Source of the DNA: Amborella trichopoda
Lineage: Eukaryota > Streptophyta > Magnoliopsida > Amborellales > Amborellaceae
Direction: 5' to 3'
Assembly: GCF_000471905.2 (NCBI RefSeq)
Contig: NW_006498507.1
Location: 2,907,420-2,971,419, forward strand
DNA: 64,000 nucleotides
This document shows positions 57,926 through 64,000 of this stretch, piece by piece. The position numbers and the translations under genes are program-made. How positions within the stretch are numbered: position 1 is the first letter of the stretch; each line of letters opens with the position of its first letter. Under the pieces are notes generated by a model that did no database searches, had not been told where the DNA came from, and worked only from the letters and a program-made list of their open reading frames with translations.

Positions 57926-58315
57926 GGAAAAAGCTTATACAAGAGTGAGACTCTAAATAATCAAATTAAAGCGCATCTCAAAAATTTACTTGACGTTGTT
58001 TCAATGCTAAAAATTTTTCAAATCGATTATTTTGAGGTCAAGATCTATGGATACATAAAAAAATACATTTTTAGTCTTGAAAATAGTGCATCTTGCAATG
58101 CAGTATCTAGACCGTTGATTTTCAAGAATTTCTAGTGTTTATAGATCTGCTTGATCAATACTATTTTTGAAGCTTTAAATTTTATAATTATAGATGAAAA
58201 TAAATTTTCAGGCCATCACAAAGATTTCTACTACAGAAACAACATCTTTTGACACTATATGAAGGTGCGCGTTATTTTGATTGTTTAGGGCCTCAACATT
58301 ATTCAAACCACACCC
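57926..58315 (-). mobile_element. MITE family M1, copy 17
   Basis: 390 bp from GGAAAAAGCTTATACAAG to TTCAAACCACACCC; flanks TTCGTCAAA and TTTGAAATT do not match, so one flank has changed. Confidence 0.75.
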
Positions 58316-58881
58316 TTTGAAATTAAATCAAAAGATGAGAATAGTATGTTAAAAATGTTAAAGAGCTTATATATGTATTTAGACAGACTTCCCTTAAAAA
58401 AAATTTAAAACAAAGGAGATATAACACTAGTTTATTTTTAATTATAAACATTTTTATTTTGAAGAATTTTCAAAATATATATAAGAGTTATGAAGGGCAC
58501 TTGAAACCTTGTGCATATTTAGGATTAAGCCTTTTTTTAAAAAAAAATATCTTGTTTTATAAAAAAGTGTATTATAAATTTATCTATTTTCTATATGTCT
58601 GTCATATTCATACTTCTCACCATCACACTTTATAAAGAAATCTCAAAATTAAGAATGCAACCTTATAGCATTCAAGGTATTTTGGGAATTTTATTTTTTT
58701 TAACTTGTTATTCTAATAATTTTAAAAGTTTATATCATAGATAAACATCAACATACCGAACTTGAGCTTAATCCAATGTGTATATAAGAAGACAAAACAA
58801 AAATGCGCGTTCTCCTCTCAAAAAGTGGGACTCCAATTTATAATACGAAATATATGATATTATTTTTGATATTTTTGTAGA
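58316..58881. other. Unassigned AT-rich spacer
   Basis: No gene, RNA or repeat recognised. Confidence 0.4.
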
Positions 58882-59273
58882 GGGTGCTGTTTGTATAGAG
58901 CCTAGGCTCTAAACAATCAAATTAAAGCCTACCTTCAAATAGTGTTGAGAAATGTGGTTTCAACATTGGAAACCTTTGTGATAGCCTTAAAATACATTTT
59001 CATATTTATCTATAAAGTTTAAAGATTCAAAAGTAGTGTAGAACGACATATCTATGAAAACTTGAAAATCTTGAAATTAACGTTCCAAAAATGCGTCACA
59101 AAATACACTATTTCCAAAACTTGAGATCCATTTTTTTTTCATGTCCATGCATCTTGATGTCGCGATGACGAATTTGAAGATATTTCGGCATCAAAACAAC
59201 CTCTTCTAATGCAATTTTTGAGATAGGGTCAAATTTGATTGTTTAGAGCTTCGGCTCTATATAAACTTTTTCC
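58882..59273 (+). mobile_element. MITE family M1, copy 18
   Basis: 392 bp from GGGTGCTGTTTGTATAGAGCC to AAACTTTTTCC; perfect 9-bp duplication TTTTGTAGA at 58873-58881 and 59274-59282. Confidence 0.88.
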
Positions 59274-60156
59274 TTTTGTAGATTTTTCATGAGAAAAAAG
59301 CTAAATAAGAGGGAGAAAGGACAAAAAGAAAAAAAAGAAACTTAAATGGCTTGATACGGCACGTATCTTGCATGTTCCATTCATTGAATGCTACGGTTTT
59401 GATGGTGACGATAGGCTTGAGTCTTTCCATGAAAGGTGGAGATTGAAAGTCATCGGCTTTTTGGGGAGCACGTTGTGGTTTACATCCGCACACTAAAAGT
59501 ACACGCAACTCACGTTATTTCGTCTTCCAACTAAATTGTTAACCCTTTATTGATTCATGAGCACCTATACAAGGCTTTATTGGGAGCATAGTTTATTTCT
59601 ACTACCTCAGTTAAATGATTTATGGGATCTCTTGGGAGCATAGTTTATTTCTACTTCTTCAGTTAAATGATTTATGGGAGCACTGGATGATTATTCTCCA
59701 ATAAAAGAAATAGAAATTTGAGTTTTTTAATACTTATATATTAACCTCTAAAAAGTGAATGGTTTCTATTTAGTCTTAAGGCATTATTTTTTCAAGTGCT
59801 TAGATGGTACAATTAGCATTTTTATTATTAGGGTCAATGTATGCGTTAAAAATGTTATATTCCCAGGGTCCTAAAACTATTCCTAGGTGGGATTGTACCT
59901 GAGTAAATAAACAATGTACCCCCGAGGGAGTACAATATCTTTTGGTTGATTCATCCCCATATACAACACACACGTAGAAGCTACTTTTTTAGAACACGCA
60001 CAGAGAAAATACAGTTATAGAGATTGTAACCGCTTATATTACAACTCGTTCATCTTCTTTCTCTTTATTACCACCGCTTATATTACAACTCCTTCAGCAA
60101 TGGAATTTTTCTCTCTATACAAAGTTTAAATTAACACTTAAATCCATTTATTTTAT
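59274..60156. other. Unassigned spacer with a 60-bp tandem repeat
   Basis: TTGGGAGCATAGTTTATTTC followed by TACT(A/T)C(C/T)TCAGTTAAATGA is repeated twice at about 59579-59690. No gene supported. Confidence 0.5.
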
Positions 60157-60532
60157 GGGTGCGGTTTGTATAGAGCCTAGGCTCTAAACAATCAAATTAG
60201 AGCCTACCTTCAAATAGTATCTAGAAATATGGTTTCAATATTGGAAATCTTTGTGATAATCTTAAAATATATTTTCATCTTTATTTATAAAGTTTAAAGC
60301 TTCAAAAATAGTATCGATCAATAGATCTATGAAAATCTTGAAAATTGATGGTAAAAAAAAGCATTACAAAATGCACTATTTCCAAAAATTGAAATCCATT
60401 TTTTTCTCATGTCCATGTATCTTGATGATCAATTTGAGAATATTTGGGCATCAAAACAACCTCTTCTAGTAAAGTTTTTGAGGTATGCTCAAATTTGATA
60501 GTTTAGAGCCCGGCTCAATATGAACTTTTCCC
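60157..60532 (+). mobile_element. MITE family M1, copy 19
   Basis: 376 bp from GGGTGCGGTTTGTATAGAGCC to GAACTTTTCCC; perfect 9-bp duplication TTATTTTAT at 60148-60156 and 60533-60541. Confidence 0.88.
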
Positions 60533-60680
60533 TTATTTTATTTCCACAATATCTTCATTGACCGATGAAATTCCACCTCTTTGCACCATTTAATCACATT
60601 TATTGAATCACCTTCAACAATAAAGGTACGTTTAGTTTGTATGTAAATACTTTTATAAAATATTTACATGTGTAAATTGT

Positions 60681-60909
60681 GTTTCATACATTTATTTGCT
60701 GCGTAATGCATTTGCAAATAAATCCCATAATAAAAAAATTTATAATGAAATGATGCAGGCTTTTTTGCAGTATGCTTCTATAAGGCCCATAGTAGATTCT
60801 GTTTCATACATTTATTTGCTGCGTAATGCATATGTAAATAAATCCCATATTAAAAATATGTACAATGAAATGGTGCAGGCTTTTTTACGGTATGCTTCTA
60901 TAAGGCTCA
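60681..60909 (+). repeat. 120-bp tandem duplication
   Basis: GTTTCATACATTTATTTGCT begins both copies, at 60681 and 60801. They run to ATGCTTCTATAAGGC with about a dozen differences. Because 120 is a multiple of three, an open frame passes through both, but no protein family is recognised. Confidence 0.85.
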
Positions 60910-61167
60910 AAATGTTTTAGATTTTTTTTATTTTTTTCCCAAAAATGTTTTAGATTCTTTTTTTTTTGTTTTCCGGGTTAGTTGCTCACCTTTTTCACTT
61001 TTTTCTAGTTCATTTTAAGACAAACAATGAACGTTTTCAACAAAGGATTCTAGCACTCTAGTTTGCAGCCATTTTCAAAACATATGAGCTTTCAAGCTCT
61101 CTCTTCCTGGCTTCACATGGCATCTGTCATTTTCAAAACACATGAGCTTTTAAGCTCTCTTCGTGCC

Positions 61168-61558
61168 TAGGGGTGGCAACGGGTCGAGTGCAGGCGAATC
61201 CGACTCGACCCAAACCCGGGTCCAAAATTTGGACTCATACCCACACCCGTTGGATTCTAGATCTACCCATCAGGTCTTGGGTTTAGTCGGATCCATTGCC
61301 ACCCTATGACTATGAGCTTATTTTTATTTTTATTTTTTTGCTCTTTTTTTAACCATCATATATCTTATGACTATGAGCTTCTTTTTTTTTGGCCAATAAT
61401 ACTATAAATGTTGCCAATATTATGATAATATAAACACCTAGCTTGTGCTTAAAGACCCATGATTGCCATCATATACTCTATGACCCGGACCCATACCGGG
61501 ACCCGAGATCCGGTCTACCCATCAAGCCCAAGTCTGGTTAGGTCCATTGCCACACCTA
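61168..61558. mobile_element. GGGGTGGCAA-family hAT-type MITE, copy 3
   Basis: 391 bp from TAGGGGTGGCAACGGG to TCCATTGCCACACCTA; flanks TTCGTGCC and TTCGTACC match at 7 of 8. Confidence 0.75.
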
Positions 61559-61609
61559 TTCGTACCTTCACATGGCATCTCATGAGGACAACTCAGATCT
61601 CCTAATAGG

Positions 61610-61875
61610 GCATGGCCACAAAATATGGCTCAATCGTTGAGTTAGTCAAGGCCACATGGCGCCAGGACCTAGCTGCGCTTGGGCCAAGGCAACCAGCTTA
61701 GCTCGAGCCGAGCATGTCTTCCCTTTCCTTTTTTGAGCTTTATTCCATTAGGACCGGGCTTGGTCTTAACTAGGGTGCCTTTGGCCAGTTCTGGCTGGGC
61801 CAGCGCTATAAGGCCTAGGGTGGGCATAGGTCTAAATTGGCCCAACCTAGACTGGGCCTGTCGGTAATCCAAAAT
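61610..61875. mobile_element. GGGCC-type hAT MITE, further copy
   Basis: TAGGGCATGGCCACAAAATATGG at the left and GGCCCAACCTAGACTGGGCC at the right; GC-rich ends as at 22680-22959. No target duplication identified. Confidence 0.5.
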
Positions 61876-62334
61876 TCTCCAATTATCATAAAAAAAAAAC
61901 ACTTTTTTATTTTTAAAGCCTTTCCCAATATTTTATCTCAATTTTAAAAATCCTTTAGAAAAATACTTTACTGAACTCCTTTTATCTTTTCCTTGTCATT
62001 CGATCCACAATTTGAATGAGGACCTCAATAAGAAATCTTAACAAATAAAACTATTTTCTCGAATTCTGGAAACATCCCCGGATGCAAAACATCAATTTGG
62101 AACTTTTTAAATTATGAATATGGGAGGAGGAGACGCCCCACTTCTAGAATCATGGATGAATCCAGGAAAAATATCATTTAAGGGGATGAAAAAACTCTTC
62201 ATGAGAAATCTCAGACTCAGAGCGCGTCCAGGTACACATGCCGATGGTGCTTCGAGCGGTTGAGGAAGTGGAGGAGCGAACGACACTTGTGTAGCTCCAT
62301 GGGTTGGTGCGGGGAGCCATGGTGGAAGGGACCC
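61876..62334. other. Unassigned spacer
   Basis: AT-rich to about 62080, then of more balanced composition. Conceptual reading from a possible ATG near 62187 (GMKKLFMRNLRLRARPG) runs into stops. No family recognised. Confidence 0.35.
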
Positions 62335-62553
62335 AATGATACAACCTTAGGAATGAAGGCTTCTTTGTGGAGTGCTTTGAGCAAGCTTGGGACTTTATAA
62401 AGGTAACTATGCTTCCATTTCTTGGCCCCTTTTTCTCAGTCCGTTTGGACCGAGAGAAGGGAGCCGAAGAATGAAAGCATCGCTGTATTTACAAAGTCCC
62501 TGGCTTCCTCAAGAGCTCGACAAAAAAGCCTTCATTCCCAAGGTTGTATCATT
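62335..62553. repeat. 219-bp near-complete hairpin (foldback or small-RNA precursor candidate)
   Basis: The 5' arm starting AATGATACAACCTTAGGAAT is mirrored by the 3' arm ending ATTCCCAAGGTTGTATCATT. Pairing continues inward through TGAAGGCTT(C/T)TTTGT, GGGACTTT(A/G)TAAA and CTTC/TTGGC blocks to a tiny loop at about 62446 (AGTCCGTTTGGACC). The arms are about 105 bp each and roughly 80 percent matched by eye. The outer flanks show no obvious target duplication. No match to a microRNA I can name with confidence. Confidence 0.7.
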
Positions 62554-62900
62554 ACATCCAACACCCAATTATCATTACATCCAACACCCAATTGTCCTCC
62601 TTTGATTGTTCCCCTCCCTGTATTTGCCTTAGAGCTCGAGAGGCTTTACTTCAAATTATCGTCCTTCGAGAATACACAGAGACTTTGAACAAGGTTGAGC
62701 ATATATGAGAAAGAAGAGGGGCATAATTTGCAATTACCTTAACCAAGAATCTAGGAGTTCATTCTTGTCGTTTATTCTTTTCTTGGCTAGTGAGTTTAGG
62801 TAGAATCAAAATAAAATTGAAAAAGGTGCATAATTTGCGATCCCCTAAACCAAGAAAGTAATCCATCAAGCATCTCCAACTTCCAAGACTATCCAACTTT
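62554..62900. other. Unassigned spacer
   Basis: Begins with a 23-bp duplication containing CATTACATCCAACACCCAAT. No gene supported. Confidence 0.4.
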
Positions 62901-63220
62901 GAGGGGTGGCAATGGACCCGGGCCCGAGGACCCGATGGATAGACCTGGGACTCGACGGGTAGACCTGATCTTGAGTCCGAGTATGGATCCAATATTTGGA
63001 CCCGACAAGTTGGATTTGGGTCCAAAACTTGGACCTGAACACTATTCGGGTCCGATCCAGGCGGACTCGACCTAACCAAACCCGGGACCCCACTATTACG
63101 GTTATGAGTCCAATTTTTTGGATCCAACGGGTTGGGTTTAGGTCCAAAACCTCAATCAGATTACTATTCGGGTCCGGATCCAAGTCCAGCAGGACCCGAC
63201 GCGACCCGCTGCCACGCCTA
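62901..63220. mobile_element. GGGGTGGCAA-family hAT-type MITE, copy 4
   Basis: 320 bp from GAGGGGTGGCAATGGACC to CGCTGCCACGCCTA; perfect 8-bp duplication CCAACTTT at 62893-62900 and 63221-63228. Rich in GGACCCG and CGGGTCC. Open frames of about 120 residues on the - strand are accidental. Confidence 0.8.
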
Positions 63221-63642
63221 CCAACTTTACAGTCAAGATGCATCTATTGAGGCCGGGAGGTTTGATCTTTCCGCGTTGCGTTCCCAAAAGTTGTATGATT
63301 GAGGTTTTTCTCTGCACTGATTGCTTTTACAATCCTAAGATTAATCTCTTCATATATATGGTTCCTTATCACTTTTCTTAATTTCCCTTGCGATTTGTGT
63401 GACTTTATTTGATAATTTTTTTTATTTTATTTTTACCTTGAATTCATATGGCCATGAACCAGTACAAAAAGGTTCCAATTGGTGTCAGTTGTCTCACGTA
63501 GAATCTAGTGGCTAGGGGTGTACTATTGACTAGTCCAAAAGAATTTTCACTAGATGAAAAATTACATCATAGTCATATGACTTGAATCAGACGACTAAGA
63601 GTGTTTGTGATCTATTGATCATGATTACAAACAATTTATTGC
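63221..63642. other. Unassigned spacer
   Basis: No gene or repeat recognised. Confidence 0.4.
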
Positions 63643-64000
63643 GGGAAAGCTTTTTATGGAACTATGACCCCACTTCTCAACTATTTGATCTGAATAGATG
63701 GTAGGGATTGCTCATGTCATAATGTCACGACAAATGCTATTTTATTTTTTTATTTTTATTTTCTACAAAATGTTTTTTAATGAAATTTTGGACACCCTAT
63801 ATTCTTATAAAGGTACATCCCTAGCCCAAAAAAAAGTTCTCATAAAAATAAATGATCAAAATTACCCTAAAAGTTTAGAGGTATTATAGTAGTTTTTCAT
63901 CATGTGAAATATTTTTTATTATTTTTATCATGTATGCCATGGGAAATGTATACATGCCTGAAATTTTGCTCCAAAGAATAAAAATTAAAAATAAAATACT
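63643..64000. mobile_element. MITE family M2, copy 4, running off the window
   Basis: Starts GGGAAAGCTTTTTATGG. The core AAAATTACCCTAAAAGTTTA then GAGGTATTATAGTAG follows the M2 plan. The right end lies beyond 64000. Confidence 0.6.

Noticed and set aside
62440-62475. Resemblance of the hairpin centre to the miR159/miR319 family (TTTGGAC...GAAGGGAGC)
   Set aside because: There is an insertion in the middle, the position is at the loop instead of the stem end, and the rest of the hairpin does not match those precursors.
62759-63243. Two overlapping frames of 122 and 125 residues
   Set aside because: They lie inside a hAT-type MITE with a perfect 8-bp duplication; the frames come from GGACCCG-rich sequence.
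1-64000. tRNA, rRNA or organelle-derived sequence
   Set aside because: I looked for conserved tRNA A/B boxes with clover-leaf arms and for long conserved rRNA or plastid blocks and saw none; a dedicated scan (for example a covariance-model search) would settle it.

Overview
This is nuclear plant DNA: AT-rich, gene-poor and dominated by transposable elements, with introns, plant-type LTR, LINE and MITE sequences, and a small family of genes for CASP-like (Casparian strip membrane protein-like) four-helix membrane proteins. Nothing bacterial, viral or organellar stands out. Species cannot be named from the sequence; a flowering plant is the natural reading. Two runs of N (39502-39521 and 55004-55528) mark assembly gaps.

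Layout. 1-8150: a decayed Mutator-like element (MULE) carrying a stop-ridden transposase on the + strand and a plant-mobile-domain (PMD) gene on the - strand, facing each other. Short palindromes built on TTCGGATGTT lie between the two genes and again near both ends. 8150-8792: a copia-type LTR remnant. 9700-13540: a nested stack, in which a small DNA transposon (family M3) is split by a 5'-truncated L1 LINE, which is itself split by a gypsy-type solo LTR with a 5-bp target duplication. 13.8-28 kb: MITEs, LINE scraps and unassigned AT-rich DNA.

28-56 kb holds the only genes I can support: four CASPL1-type copies (called A to D here), all on the - strand, each with three exons and the same intron positions and phases. 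A (28022-28783), B (36086-37707) and D (52004-55828) have open reading frames. C (43022-44737) looks like a dying copy: a one-base deletion in its last exon, a GC instead of GT donor, and a lost conserved cysteine. All four have a TATA-like box about 105-160 bp upstream of the ATG. The family is known for membrane scaffolding of cell-wall modification; what these particular copies do is not readable from sequence.

56-64 kb is again repeats. Across the window at least four MITE families occur. Families M1 (about 380 bp, about 20 copies), M2 (about 505 bp), M3 (about 306 bp) and M4 (about 230 bp) show 9-bp target duplications, several of them perfect, which places them with Mutator-type elements. 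Two further families (GGGGTGGCAA and GGGCC types) have 8-bp duplications like hAT elements. An isolated 219-bp hairpin at 62335-62553 is either a foldback element or a small-RNA precursor candidate.
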